In this document: one piece after another, positions 1 to 7,031 of the stretch
Position numbering within the stretch: position 1 is the first letter of the stretch
How the letters are laid out: every line of letters starts with the position of its first letter
Origin: an uncultured Akkermansia sp.
GTDB taxonomy: Bacteria; Verrucomicrobiota; Verrucomicrobiia; Verrucomicrobiales; Akkermansiaceae
Assembly (NCBI GenBank): GCA_904501955.1
Contig: CAJGCY010000036.1
Location: 1-18,607 of the forward strand
DNA: 18,607 bases
Direction: 5' to 3'
Position numbers and translations under genes: made by a program
The notes under the pieces: generated by a model
The model's input: the letters and a program-made list of their open reading frames with translations, nothing else
Told to the model about the DNA's origin: nothing
Databases searched by the model: none

Positions 1-110
1 AGTATGTGGAGCTTACCCCCAAGGGGCACACCCCGCACAATCTGGCAAAGGCATACGCCTTCCACCTGGCGCTGCAAGAGACCGGCGACATGCGCAACGT
101 ACAACTCTGA
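1..110 (+). CDS. C-terminal fragment of an unidentified protein
   Basis: The frame starting at base 3 is open from the window edge to a TGA at 108-110 and encodes 35 residues ending in ALQETGDMRNVQL. Its GC-rich codon choice matches the neighbours, and a terminator hairpin follows 25 bases after the stop, which supports a real gene end. The fragment is too short to show a domain and I do not recognise the family. Confidence 0.5.
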   Translation, partial: YVELTPKGHTPHNLAKAYAFHLALQETGDMRNVQL

Positions 111-135
111 GCCCACTGCCGAGTGGCAGTGTTCA

Positions 136-175
136 CCCCGCTCCGTGCCGGTACCGGCCGTGGCGGGGCTTTTTT
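136..175 (+). terminator. Rho-independent terminator
   Basis: CCCCGC (136-141) pairs with GCGGGG (163-168) around a GC-rich loop that contains the self-complementary GCCGGTACCGGC. A run of T follows (170-175). It ends the upstream partial gene and separates it from the psd promoter. Confidence 0.7.
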
Positions 176-179
176 CTGT

Positions 180-208
180 TTGACTTGCAAGCGGAATACT
201 GCTATCAT
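180..208 (+). promoter_or_regulatory. Sigma70-type promoter of psd
   Basis: TTGACT (180-185), a 17-base spacer and TATCAT (203-208) each differ from consensus by one base. Only 10 bases separate the -10 box from the ATG at 219, so transcription should start about 4 bases before the ATG. This implies a leaderless or nearly leaderless mRNA. Confidence 0.65.
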
Positions 209-218
209 CCACCCCGAC

Positions 219-1118
219 ATGAGCACACAGGGCATTACCTTTTACAACCGCTATACCGGGCAGATGGAGCAAGAAAAAGTGCTGGGTGAGAAATCCCTGC
301 GCTGGGTGTATGGCACCACCTTGGGTAAAGTGAGTTTGCACGTGCTCATTAAGCGAGCTTTCTTCTCCAAAATACTCGGCGCCATGAAGAACACCCGCGG
401 TAGCGCGGCGTCCTTGCCGAACTTCGTTAAGGAGTACAACATCAACATGGAGGAAGCAGAAAAAACGCTTGAAGAGTTCACCAGCTTCAATGATTTCTTT
501 TACCGCAAGCTCAAGCCCGGTGCACGCCCCGTATGCGAGGGTGCAACCGTTGCCCTGCCCGCCGATGGCCGCCACAGCGGCTGGCAAGATGCCTCTCAAA
601 TGCAGGGGGTGTTTGTGAAAGGGCAGCAGTTTGACCTACCTGCCCTGCTCGGCAGTGAGGAGCTGGCGGAAAAATACAAGCATGGTACCGTGGTGCTGTC
701 TCGCCTGTGCCCGGTGGACTACCACCGCTTCCACTTTGTGGCTGAGGGCACCCCGGAGGCTGCTGTACGCATTCCCGGACCGCTGGCCAGCGTATCCCCC
801 TATTGCCTGCGGCACAAGCTCTCTTGGCTGTGGACAAACAAGCGTGAGCTCACCATGCTGCACACGCCGCACATCGGGGATGTCGTGCATCTTGCCGTAG
901 GTGCCACCGGTGTGGGTGCCATCTTCCAGACCTATGAGCCCGGCAAGACCATCCAAAAAGGCGATGAGCAAGGCTACTTCGCCTTCGGTGGCTCCACCAT
1001 CATGACCTTCTTTGAGCCCGGTCGCATCCAACTCGCGGATGACATCCTCCGCCACACCGCCGACTGTACCGAAACCTTCGCCCGCCAAGGCGACCTACTG
1101 GGCACCATTTGCGGATAA
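219..1118 (+). CDS. psd: Phosphatidylserine decarboxylase proenzyme
   Basis: Pyruvoyl-dependent enzyme that decarboxylates phosphatidylserine to phosphatidylethanolamine at the inner membrane, 299 residues. The FGGST motif at 256-260 is the self-cleavage site: Ser259 becomes the pyruvoyl group of the small alpha chain. PADG (Asp116) and DYHRFH (167-172) supply the expected Asp and His of the processing triad. The charged N-terminal part and the GGST form resemble the longer Psd subfamily rather than the E. coli LGST type. The frame is open upstream to a GTG at 123, but that start would lie upstream of the terminator and promoter. ATG 219 matches the promoter, and no SD is present. The gene converges on the GtrII-like gene with 3 bases between the stops and no terminator in between. 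Confidence 0.93.
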   Translation: MSTQGITFYNRYTGQMEQEKVLGEKSLRWVYGTTLGKVSLHVLIKRAFFSKILGAMKNTRGSAASLPNFVKEYNINMEEAEKTLEEFTSFNDFFYRKLKPGARPVCEGATVALPADGRHSGWQDASQMQGVFVKGQQFDLPALLGSEELAEKYKHGTVVLSRLCPVDYHRFHFVAEGTPEAAVRIPGPLASVSPYCLRHKLSWLWTNKRELTMLHTPHIGDVVHLAVGATGVGAIFQTYEPGKTIQKGDEQGYFAFGGSTIMTFFEPGRIQLADDILRHTADCTETFARQGDLLGTICG

Positions 1119-1121
1119 ACC

Positions 1122-2627
1122 TTACATGGTTTCACCGCAAATAATAACAACTCCGTTGTTGACACGTATACTACCCTCCTGAGGGTAGGAAGGCATCGTT
1201 TGCAGAGCTTCGCGGTGCATCTCTATCTCCTCCGGTCGATTTCCGTAACGTAAAAAGCGCAGTGCGGGATATTGCCCGCAAAAATCTGCATAGCTATAAC
1301 GCACGTTATCTCCGTCTGTAATCTTTCGGAAATACAGGATATTGCCTTTTTGCGGAGTGATTTTGTTCGCATGAGCCACCACAACGGCATCTTCTTCCAT
1401 GCGCAACAACGAATACAAGCGCGATTCAAACTCAGCGCGTTCTACAGCAGCATAATGGCTTACATGCATGCTACCACGTATTACAGCTACAACACCGAGC
1501 AGCAAAACTACCCAACGCAAAAGGCTTTTCTGCAGAAAACAGCTTATCACCATCCCCCATAATGCGGCAAACACAACCGGCTCAGCCAATCGGGTATGCG
1601 GTCGACAGGGCCACTCATTACCCATAACCAAAATCATTAAAAATGGGCTAAGCCACAAAAACACCAATAAAGCATTGGCAAAAAGTCGAGCGAAAACATT
1701 CAATTTTTCCAGAGTCCAGACATAGCAAGTCAACAGCAACAGCGGAATAATAGCGCTGGCATATACCAGTTCTCCGGGATAAGAATCCGGCCATAACGCC
1801 GTTTGCAACACTACCCTTCCATAATGTAAAAGATACATCACCAGCGTGAACAAGTCAACTATACCACCGTGATTGGTCATGGAATCCTGACCGGAGCGAA
1901 CCCATTCTATGGTGAGAGGCGATATTGCAACAGCATAATCCAACACTTTTCCAACGGAAAACCAAATCAGCATTGCAGCAAAAAGCACAGCTACACCTTT
2001 GCACATCAATGAGAACACCCCCTCTTTTTGTTTTATGATACCGACTAAGACAGCCAGCACAACGATTACAACGAAGTTTAGCGCCAATGATTGGTAAATA
2101 CCTGCAGATAAAGCGACCAAGAGTGCGGCAATAAAGCCTTTACTCCACCCCGGCTGAGTTATACAATATACCGCGAGAGAGGTCGCAAACACGCCAAACA
2201 TTACAGCATCACTCTGTATGCTATACGACATTGAATAAGCTGTTTGCGGCAAACACATGAAAGCAAGCGCATATATCACACGACTGATTCCACTTTTAAG
2301 CTCCAATATGCGTTGCTGGCACATTACGGCAGCAGCAGCAAACAATCCAACAAGCAGACCGGCAGTCCATGTACCGGGACCAAAGCCGAACGCATATTTC
2401 CATGCATAGAGTCCCCAGCGTCCATTTGCTATGTACGTTTCCATACCTCCGCCGCAAAAATCCAACGTTTCGTCCCAATGATATCCAAACCGAGGAATCA
2501 TTGCGCCGAATACAAACAAAAACAGAACAAAATAAAATACGTACTCTAAGACAAGCGGATAACGCTGTTTCAGCATGAAACTCGCTATATTGTCTTCACC
2601 TTGCATTTCTTTACTTGTTGTATGCAT
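1122..2627 (-). CDS. GtrII-type membrane glucosyltransferase
   Basis: A polytopic inner-membrane protein of 501 residues with about ten hydrophobic segments and a soluble C-terminal tail (about the last 90 residues). The first transmembrane segment (26-44) is followed by the periplasmic motif GYHWDETLD (Asp52) and GRWGLYAW (69-76). This arrangement is typical of the GtrII/O-antigen glucosyltransferase family, which moves glucose from a polyprenyl-phosphate carrier to a surface glycan. The family call is by eye. The substrate is unknown. The frame is open up to ATG 2717, but the promoter at 2651-2679 and an A-rich leader favour ATG 2627; ATG 2606 is a further possibility. A+T content is visibly higher than in neighbouring genes, suggesting acquisition by transfer. 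A GtrB-like partner lies at 3916-4863; no GtrA flippase is present in the window. Confidence 0.75.
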   Translation of the reverse strand: MHTTSKEMQGEDNIASFMLKQRYPLVLEYVFYFVLFLFVFGAMIPRFGYHWDETLDFCGGGMETYIANGRWGLYAWKYAFGFGPGTWTAGLLVGLFAAAAVMCQQRILELKSGISRVIYALAFMCLPQTAYSMSYSIQSDAVMFGVFATSLAVYCITQPGWSKGFIAALLVALSAGIYQSLALNFVVIVVLAVLVGIIKQKEGVFSLMCKGVAVLFAAMLIWFSVGKVLDYAVAISPLTIEWVRSGQDSMTNHGGIVDLFTLVMYLLHYGRVVLQTALWPDSYPGELVYASAIIPLLLLTCYVWTLEKLNVFARLFANALLVFLWLSPFLMILVMGNEWPCRPHTRLAEPVVFAALWGMVISCFLQKSLLRWVVLLLGVVAVIRGSMHVSHYAAVERAEFESRLYSLLRMEEDAVVVAHANKITPQKGNILYFRKITDGDNVRYSYADFCGQYPALRFLRYGNRPEEIEMHREALQTMPSYPQEGSIRVNNGVVIICGETM

Positions 2628-2650
2628 GATTTTCTGTTTTATCAACGAGA

Positions 2651-2679
2651 AGTATACCCCACAGAATAATCGTTGTACA
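2651..2679 (-). promoter_or_regulatory. Putative promoter of the GtrII-like gene
   Basis: On the minus strand TGTACA (2679-2674) and TATACT (2656-2651) are separated by 17 bases, 23 bases upstream of ATG 2627. The -10 box has one mismatch and the -35 box two. The -35 box overlaps one 11-bp direct repeat and the spacer contains the other. Confidence 0.5.
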
Positions 2680-2687
2680 GAATAATC
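2661..2687. repeat. Exact 11-bp direct repeat over a promoter
   Basis: ACAGAATAATC occurs at 2661-2671 and again at 2677-2687, without mismatch, 16 bp apart. The pair overlaps the -35 box and spacer of the GtrII-like promoter, a position typical of an operator. No regulator gene in the window can be linked to it. Confidence 0.5.
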
Positions 2688-2754
2688 ATACTCACAAGCA
2701 GAGAAAGCGCAAAACATAGCACAGTTTAGGCTTTTAATGTGCGGGGTTATGGTG

Positions 2755-2760
2755 TATAAT
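2755..2760 (+). promoter_or_regulatory. -10 box of the ychF promoter
   Basis: A perfect TATAAT ends 10 bases before the ychF ATG (2771). The -35 region (about 2732-2738, T/A-rich) is weak, 3 of 6 at best. The spacing again predicts a start of transcription only about 4 bases before the ATG. Confidence 0.55.
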
Positions 2761-2770
2761 CCTGCGCGTT

Positions 2771-3892
2771 ATGTTACAGGCAGGAATAGTAGGACTCCCG
2801 AATGTTGGTAAATCCACCCTTTTCAATGCAGTGACCCGCTCCCGCAAGGCGGAGGCGGCGAATTATCCTTTCTGCACCATTGACCCGAACGTGGGCGTGG
2901 TGGAGGTGCCCGATGAGCGTCTGGCCGTGCTGGCGGAGATGAGCAAGACTGAAAAGATTGTTCCCGCAGCCATTGAGTTTGTGGACATCGCCGGTCTTGT
3001 GAAAGGCGCAGCTGAGGGCGCAGGCTTGGGTAACAAGTTCCTCTCCAACATACGCGAGACGGATGCCATCGTGCAGGTGGTGCGTTGCTTTGAGAATGAC
3101 GACATCATCCACGAGTTGGGCAATGTAGACCCCGTACGCGATATCGAAATCATTAACTCCGAGCTCATTCTGGCAGACCTTGCCGCCATGGAGAAGCGTA
3201 AAGAAAGCCGCATCAAGAAGGCTCGCGGTGGCGACAAAGAGGCTAAGGCTGAGGTAGAGCTCATCGAGAAGCTCATTCCCCACTTGGATGCCGGCAAGCC
3301 CGCTATCACGCTGGAGCTCAGTGATGACGAGCGCAAGCTCATGAAGGAGTTCTTCCTTCTCTCCAACAAAAAGAGCATTTTCGCCTGCAACGTAAGCGAA
3401 GACGAGTTGGCAGAGGCTGTTAAGAACCCGGATGCACACCCCTACGTGTCCGCCGTGCGTCGCTATGTGGCAGAGCACCACAATGCTGAAGCTATCGTCA
3501 TCTCCGCCCGCATTGAGGAGGAGCTTTCCGAGCTGCCCAAGGAAGAGGCAGTCATGTTCCTGAACGACCTCGGCGTCGAGGACTCCGGCGTGAGCGACCT
3601 CATCCGTGCCGTGTACCACTTGCTCGGTCTGCGCACCTACCTGACCACCGGCGTCAAGGAGACTCGCGCATGGACCATCCACGCGGGCGACAAAGCCCCG
3701 CAGGCTGCCGGCGTAATCCACACGGACTTCGAGCGCGGGTTCATTGCTGCTCAGGTAGTAGCGTATGAAGACCTGGTAGCATGCGGCTCCATGGCCAAGG
3801 CTAAGGAGCAAGCCAAGCTGCGCATCGAAGGCAAGGACTACGTCATGCAGGATGGTGACGTGGTGGAGTTCCGCTTCAACGTATCCAAATAA
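2771..3892 (+). CDS. ychF: Ribosome-associated ATPase YchF (Obg family)
   Basis: Cytosolic P-loop NTPase of 373 residues, the usual length. The Walker A motif GLPNVGKST is at 8-16 and DIAG (72-75) is the switch II/G3 motif. The G4 position reads NVSE instead of NKxD, the known YchF change that favours ATP over GTP. The C-terminal TGS domain starts near residue 285 (TYLTTGVKETRAW). YchF binds ribosomes and influences translation and stress responses. The start follows from the universal N-terminus MxxxGIVGLPNVGKS; there is no SD. The GtrB-like gene begins 24 bases after the stop, with no terminator in between, so the two are probably co-transcribed. Confidence 0.96.
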   Translation: MLQAGIVGLPNVGKSTLFNAVTRSRKAEAANYPFCTIDPNVGVVEVPDERLAVLAEMSKTEKIVPAAIEFVDIAGLVKGAAEGAGLGNKFLSNIRETDAIVQVVRCFENDDIIHELGNVDPVRDIEIINSELILADLAAMEKRKESRIKKARGGDKEAKAEVELIEKLIPHLDAGKPAITLELSDDERKLMKEFFLLSNKKSIFACNVSEDELAEAVKNPDAHPYVSAVRRYVAEHHNAEAIVISARIEEELSELPKEEAVMFLNDLGVEDSGVSDLIRAVYHLLGLRTYLTTGVKETRAWTIHAGDKAPQAAGVIHTDFERGFIAAQVVAYEDLVACGSMAKAKEQAKLRIEGKDYVMQDGDVVEFRFNVSK

Positions 3893-3915
3893 CCCCTTAC
3901 CGAAATCAAGCCACC

Positions 3916-4863
3916 ATGCCCGCTGAGACCCTCTACATCGTGATGCCCTGCTACAATGAATCCGCAGGCATTGAAACGACCGTCAGCGTTGTCAGCGAAA
4001 AGCTGCGCGGCTTGATCAGCGCAGGGCGCATCGCTGCGGACAGCGCCATGTTGTTCGCGGACGATGGCTCTGCTGACAACACCTGGGAGCTCATTGAGCA
4101 GCTCCATGCTCAGAACCCCATGGTGAAGGCCTCGCGTCTGGCCGGCAACAGAGGTAAAGAATATGCCCTCTTTGCCGGCCTCATGGAGGCAAAGGAGCAT
4201 GCGGACATCGTCATCTGCATGGACGCAGACCTCCAGCATGATATCGACGCCATCGACACCTTCCTCGACAAGCGAGCCGAGGGCTATGAGCTGCTGTACG
4301 GGCTGAAAGCCAGCCGTGGCAAAGAGCCCTTTATCCGCAAAATCACTGCCAAGTTCTTCTACTGGTTCATGGGTAAGCTCGGCTCGCCCGTGCTGCGAGG
4401 CCACTCAGATTACAGCCTCATGACCAAGCAGGTGCTCGAGGCGCTTTCCGAGTACAGCGAGTGCAACATGATGTTCCGCGCCATCCTCCGCCAGCTCGGC
4501 TTCAAACAAGCCCCCGTCTATTTCGAGGTGAAGGAGCGCGAACTCGGGGAAAGCAAGATGTCCCTGCGCAAGCTGCTGGCGCTCAGTCTGGATGCCATCA
4601 CCTCATTCTCCGTGGCGCCGCTGCGCATCATTGCCGCCATCGGCGTATTTATTTTCTTTATCAGCCTGTTGATGGTAGCGTGGGTCGTTTATGACTACTT
4701 CCGCATCGGCACCCCCAACGGCTGGGCAACCCTCACCTGCAGTCTCTGGTTCATCGGTGGCTTGGGGATGATTTGTCTCTCCATCGTCGGTGAGTACATC
4801 GGCAAAATGTACATGGAAACCAAGAAGCGCCCCCGCTACTTCATTAAAACGCGCCTCCGTTAA
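3916..4863 (+). CDS. GtrB/DPM1-like polyprenyl-phosphate glycosyltransferase
   Basis: GT-A fold family 2 glycosyltransferase of 315 residues. The catalytic domain opens with IVMPCYNES (8-16), carries FADDGSADN (48-55) and the metal-binding DAD (103-105) followed by LQHD. GESKMS (211-216) matches the GxSKY-like motif of this family. Two C-terminal transmembrane helices (about 235-258 and 272-294) anchor it to the inner membrane. Such enzymes transfer a sugar, usually glucose, from a nucleotide sugar to undecaprenyl phosphate on the cytoplasmic face. With the GtrII-like protein at 1122-2627 it could form the two enzymatic steps of surface-glycan glucosylation. This pairing is inferred, and a general DPM1- or ArnC-type role remains possible. 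Confidence 0.85.
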   Translation: MPAETLYIVMPCYNESAGIETTVSVVSEKLRGLISAGRIAADSAMLFADDGSADNTWELIEQLHAQNPMVKASRLAGNRGKEYALFAGLMEAKEHADIVICMDADLQHDIDAIDTFLDKRAEGYELLYGLKASRGKEPFIRKITAKFFYWFMGKLGSPVLRGHSDYSLMTKQVLEALSEYSECNMMFRAILRQLGFKQAPVYFEVKERELGESKMSLRKLLALSLDAITSFSVAPLRIIAAIGVFIFFISLLMVAWVVYDYFRIGTPNGWATLTCSLWFIGGLGMICLSIVGEYIGKMYMETKKRPRYFIKTRLR

Positions 4864-5088
4864 TCCCCCATCTATGGGAGAGCACATTTCAACAGCACCC
4901 TTTTTGCTCTGTTCTGCAGGAGTTTTATAGGTGCACTCCAACGCCTCGCATCAATTCTCCATTACCGCACCCATACAATGCCTCTTACAGGGCATTGAAG
5001 CGCGCTGTAGCACAGCTACGCAGCAGTAAGCACATCGGGTTCAGAAACTGCCCAACACTCCTTATTTTTCCTCACACCGCGCGCATGC
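4864..5088. other. Intergenic region without recognisable gene
   Basis: The gap between the glycosyltransferase stop and the terminator at 5089 holds no plausible reading frame and no tRNA-like structure. Only a short hairpin, CAATGCC (4976-4982) with GGCATTG (4991-4997), stands out. No U-tract follows it, so it is not a standard terminator for the upstream gene. GTAGC/GCTAC (about 5011-5023) is a second small inverted repeat. Confidence 0.4.
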
Positions 5089-5116
5089 AAAACCGCTCGG
5101 CGGTTAAGCCGAGCGG
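5089..5116 (-). terminator. Rho-independent terminator of the small minus-strand gene
   Basis: A perfect 9-bp stem, CCGCTCGGC (5093-5101) with GCCGAGCGG (5108-5116), and a 6-base loop. Read on the minus strand, four T follow (5092-5089). It lies about 75 bases beyond the stop of the gene at 5191-5418. Confidence 0.65.
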
Positions 5117-5190
5117 TGGATAATATTTGTTTGTGATTCGCTGTCGAACAAGCCCTCGTCCTCGGGACAGAGCGCACTGATGGGCTACTC

Positions 5191-5418
5191 TCAGGTAGCT
5201 ATACCGAAGTGTCGCTGAATATCCGCAAAGATTCGGTCTCGCAGGGTGCGAGCCTTCTCTATGTCCCTGGTGCGCAGAGAAAAGCGCAGGCGCTCTGCTG
5301 TGGCATCAGGCTTGTGGACTGTAACGTGGCACCACCATACACCGCGGTTATTCCACAGGTGGTGGTTGATGTTGTCATCGTTAATACGAAGCGCGATTTT
5401 GGTCTGTTGTGATGTCAT
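5191..5418 (-). CDS. Small protein resembling an integrase arm-binding domain
   Basis: Encodes 75 residues. The pattern NRGVWWCHVTVHK, then ERLRFSLRTRDIEKARTLRDRI, resembles the N-terminal arm-type DNA-binding region of tyrosine recombinases: a three-stranded sheet with a WW pair, followed by a K/R-rich helix. No core-binding or catalytic domain follows, so it is either a stand-alone DNA-binding protein or a remnant. A dedicated terminator downstream (5089-5116) supports real expression. A TACAAT box at 5458-5453 could be its -10, though no good -35 is visible. Function is unknown; the family resemblance is my inference. Confidence 0.6.
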   Translation of the reverse strand: MTSQQTKIALRINDDNINHHLWNNRGVWWCHVTVHKPDATAERLRFSLRTRDIEKARTLRDRIFADIQRHFGIAT

Positions 5419-5572
5419 TTTCGTAAAAGGTTAGTGCATTCAGAGGTGCAGTATTGTACTCTTGCGAACATGCGCGCGGTTCGTTCCGGAACAGCCCCGC
5501 GACACCTCAGTTATTTTTCGATAAGATAGACAACCGAATGTGTCGCTTCGTTCAAAAAAAGTACAGAAAAGA

Positions 5573-5851
5573 TCAATAGAGGATCCCTGCCTTCTTGAGC
5601 GTGTTGTAAGCACCGTTCTTGGAGATGGTGCGCAGAGCCTTGCAGGAAAGCTTCATGCGGATGTAACCACCGCGGCCACCATTGAGCTCAGGTACCCAAA
5701 TGCGCTTCTCCTGAAGGTTGGGGTATACCGTGCGGTTCACAGTCTTAGTAACGTGACGACCGATACCGCCCTTCTTCTTGGCAAGACCGGAGCGGTGAAT
5801 GCGGCGGCCCTTGTGCGGCATAGCAAACGTGATATTGCAGATTCTGGACAT
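5573..5851 (-). CDS. rpmB: Large ribosomal subunit protein bL28
   Basis: Basic protein of 92 residues, somewhat longer than the 78-residue E. coli L28. MSRICNIT at the N-terminus, the RTVYPNLQEKRIWVPE strand and the C-terminal helix KLSCKALRTISKNGAY follow the L28 pattern of a start MSRxCxxTG, then NxxxRxFxPNLQ and a conserved K(A/T)LRxIxKxG. The extra length is in the glycine- and lysine-rich part (14-38) and in a GGRGGY loop. It is transcribed alone from a clear promoter 35 bases upstream. The leader ends in an A-rich stretch rather than an SD. No convincing terminator is visible downstream. Confidence 0.93.
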   Translation of the reverse strand: MSRICNITFAMPHKGRRIHRSGLAKKKGGIGRHVTKTVNRTVYPNLQEKRIWVPELNGGRGGYIRMKLSCKALRTISKNGAYNTLKKAGILY

Positions 5852-5886
5852 AAGATTTTCGTGCGGTTTAAGTTTAGCGGAGCACT

Positions 5887-5914
5887 ATTCTACACTATTT
5901 TCAGCCCACGTCAA
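5887..5914 (-). promoter_or_regulatory. Promoter of rpmB
   Basis: On the minus strand TTGACG (5914-5909), a 16-base spacer and TAGAAT (5892-5887), with 35 bases to the ATG at 5851. Confidence 0.7.
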
Positions 5915-6018
5915 GCAAAACCTCTCATTTTCAGCAAAAAAAGTTTCTTCACCCTCGCCTCTGTACACCGATTACACCCTGCGAACACCGACAAAGAGCC
6001 GAGTTTTTTCTTACAATG

Positions 6019-6052
6019 GGGCTTTTTGCCTCCAATTTCGGTCAAAAAGCCC
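6019..6052. repeat. Perfect 10-bp inverted repeat between rpmB and ffs
   Basis: GGGCTTTTTG (6019-6028) and CAAAAAGCCC (6043-6052) are exact inverse complements with a 14-base loop. No U-tract follows on either strand, so it is not an ordinary terminator. It lies about 100 bp from both the rpmB and ffs promoters. Apart from this I see no gene between 5915 and 6114. Confidence 0.6.
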
Positions 6053-6114
6053 GGAAACCATAACACAAAGGACGGGTCAGCGCATTTTTGACGTGTCATG
6101 ATGCAGAAAATGAC

Positions 6115-6146
6115 TTGACTCTGACGCAAAGATGTGGCAGTATAGT
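6115..6146 (+). promoter_or_regulatory. Putative promoter of the SRP RNA gene
   Basis: TATAGT (6141-6146) sits 5 bases before the predicted RNA 5' end, the right place for a -10 box. The best upstream hexamer, TTGACT (6115-6120), is 20 bases away, which is longer than usual. CTGACG (6121-6126) would be 14 away. The -10 is more certain than the -35. Confidence 0.5.
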
Positions 6147-6151
6147 CCTCG

Positions 6152-6256
6152 CCTTCGGGGGCTCTTGGAGGTATGGCCGGAAAACCCCGCCAGGACCGAG
6201 AGGTAGCAACGGTATTCGGACCATGCTTGTCGAGATGTCCCCCGAGGGTATTTTTG
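6152..6256 (+). ncRNA. ffs: Signal recognition particle RNA (4.5S type)
   Basis: RNA scaffold of the SRP, which binds Ffh and targets nascent membrane proteins to the translocon. The domain IV core is unmistakable: CAGG (6191-6194), ACC, the GNRA tetraloop GAGA (6198-6201), GGU, and AGCA (6205-6208). E. coli has CAGG-UCC-GGAA-GGA-AGCA in the same arrangement. Lower helices are CCG 6177-6179 with CGG 6217-6219, GUAUGG 6171-6176 with CCAUGC 6221-6226, and a closing 10-bp stem, 6152-6161 with 6239-6248. A TATTTTTG tract follows the closing stem and probably ends transcription. Length is about 100-105 nt with no Alu domain, as in small Gram-negative SRP RNAs. It converges on ccsA, whose stop is at 6267. 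Confidence 0.92.
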
Positions 6257-6266
6257 TACCCTGATA

Positions 6267-7031
6267 TCAGCGTGCGTAGCTGTGAATGCTCTGGATAGCA
6301 GGCAGCAAATTAACCACGAAGAAGGTGACCAACACCGCAGCAAAGCCCAGCAGCAACAACGAGCGCCGCCAGCCGGCAAAAGCAGCATGAGCCCGCACAT
6401 GGAAGTACAGCAAGTACACACACCAAGTGATGAGCGCCCATGCCTCCTTGATATCCCATGCCCAATAACGAGCCCAAGCTACATCCGCCCAAATCGCACC
6501 ACTCCACAACCCGAACGTCAGGAAGGGGAACGCAAGCGTCACCACCTCATCCGCAGCGCGCACGCGCTCATCACGGCGAGGGGTGGAGAAAAACGAGCTG
6601 ATTACCAAGAATGCTGACACCGCAAGGAAGCCATAGGAAATAACGTACGACGTCACATGCGGAGCAAACCAAGGGGATTGCAGCGCAGGCATTTGTCGCC
6701 AAGCTGCCTGCATAGGCATGCACAGTGCGCCCAAGGTAGCCAAAGCCGCCGCGGCGGAAAAATGCGCGGTGAGCACCACCCCACGGCAACGCTCCATGTA
6801 AAAAGCAGCGGGCACTAACACCAGCGGAAAGAAGCTGAGCACATGGCGCATGTTACCGAAGGGCACAGCCTGCGCCATCACCCAATTCGCCACAAACAGT
6901 GCAACAGCCACCAGCCAGCTACCCAGCATGATGCCACGCGCAGCATCACCACGGCGCAGCACCGCCAACCCCCAAGCCAGCAGTGACACCAGGAACAAAC
7001 CGACACTCAAGGTGTACACAAGCGTAATCAT
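6267..7031 (-). CDS. ccsA: CcsA/ResC-like cytochrome c heme-handling protein
   Basis: Polytopic inner-membrane protein of 254 residues with about eight hydrophobic segments. The tryptophan-rich heme (WWD) motif runs from GAIWADVAWARYWAWDIKE (178-196). Flanking histidines expected to ligate heme are His125 (APHVTSYVISYG) and His250 (IHSYA at the C-terminus). PFGNM (57-61) matches the PLSNM motif that opens the CcsA core. With ResB it exports and ligates heme to apocytochromes c (System II). Its ATG overlaps the TGA of the resB-like gene in an ATGA, which implies translational coupling. It is shorter than many CcsA proteins but keeps all key residues. Confidence 0.88.
   Translation of the reverse strand: MITLVYTLSVGLFLVSLLAWGLAVLRRGDAARGIMLGSWLVAVALFVANWVMAQAVPFGNMRHVLSFFPLVLVPAAFYMERCRGVVLTAHFSAAAALATLGALCMPMQAAWRQMPALQSPWFAPHVTSYVISYGFLAVSAFLVISSFFSTPRRDERVRAADEVVTLAFPFLTFGLWSGAIWADVAWARYWAWDIKEAWALITWCVYLLYFHVRAHAAFAGWRRSLLLLGFAAVLVTFFVVNLLPAIQSIHSYAR

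Noticed and set aside
2774..3811. A 345-codon minus-strand open frame over ychF
   Set aside because: Antisense to a certain gene, same compositional artefact, no promoter.
4879..4910. Terminator after the glycosyltransferase gene
   Set aside because: AGAGCA/TGCTCT is only 6 bp with a 20-base loop, and the T-run lies inside the loop rather than after the stem.
5000..5190. tRNA or other known RNA in the gap before the 75-residue gene
   Set aside because: No T-loop GTTCRA motif in a cloverleaf context and only small isolated hairpins.
5540..6101. Plus-strand open frames across rpmB and the following gap
   Set aside because: Antisense to rpmB, or low-complexity AT-rich sequence with no family features.
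6077..6421. A 114-codon cysteine-rich minus-strand open frame
   Set aside because: It overlaps the ffs RNA and the 3' end of ccsA, and its composition is implausible.
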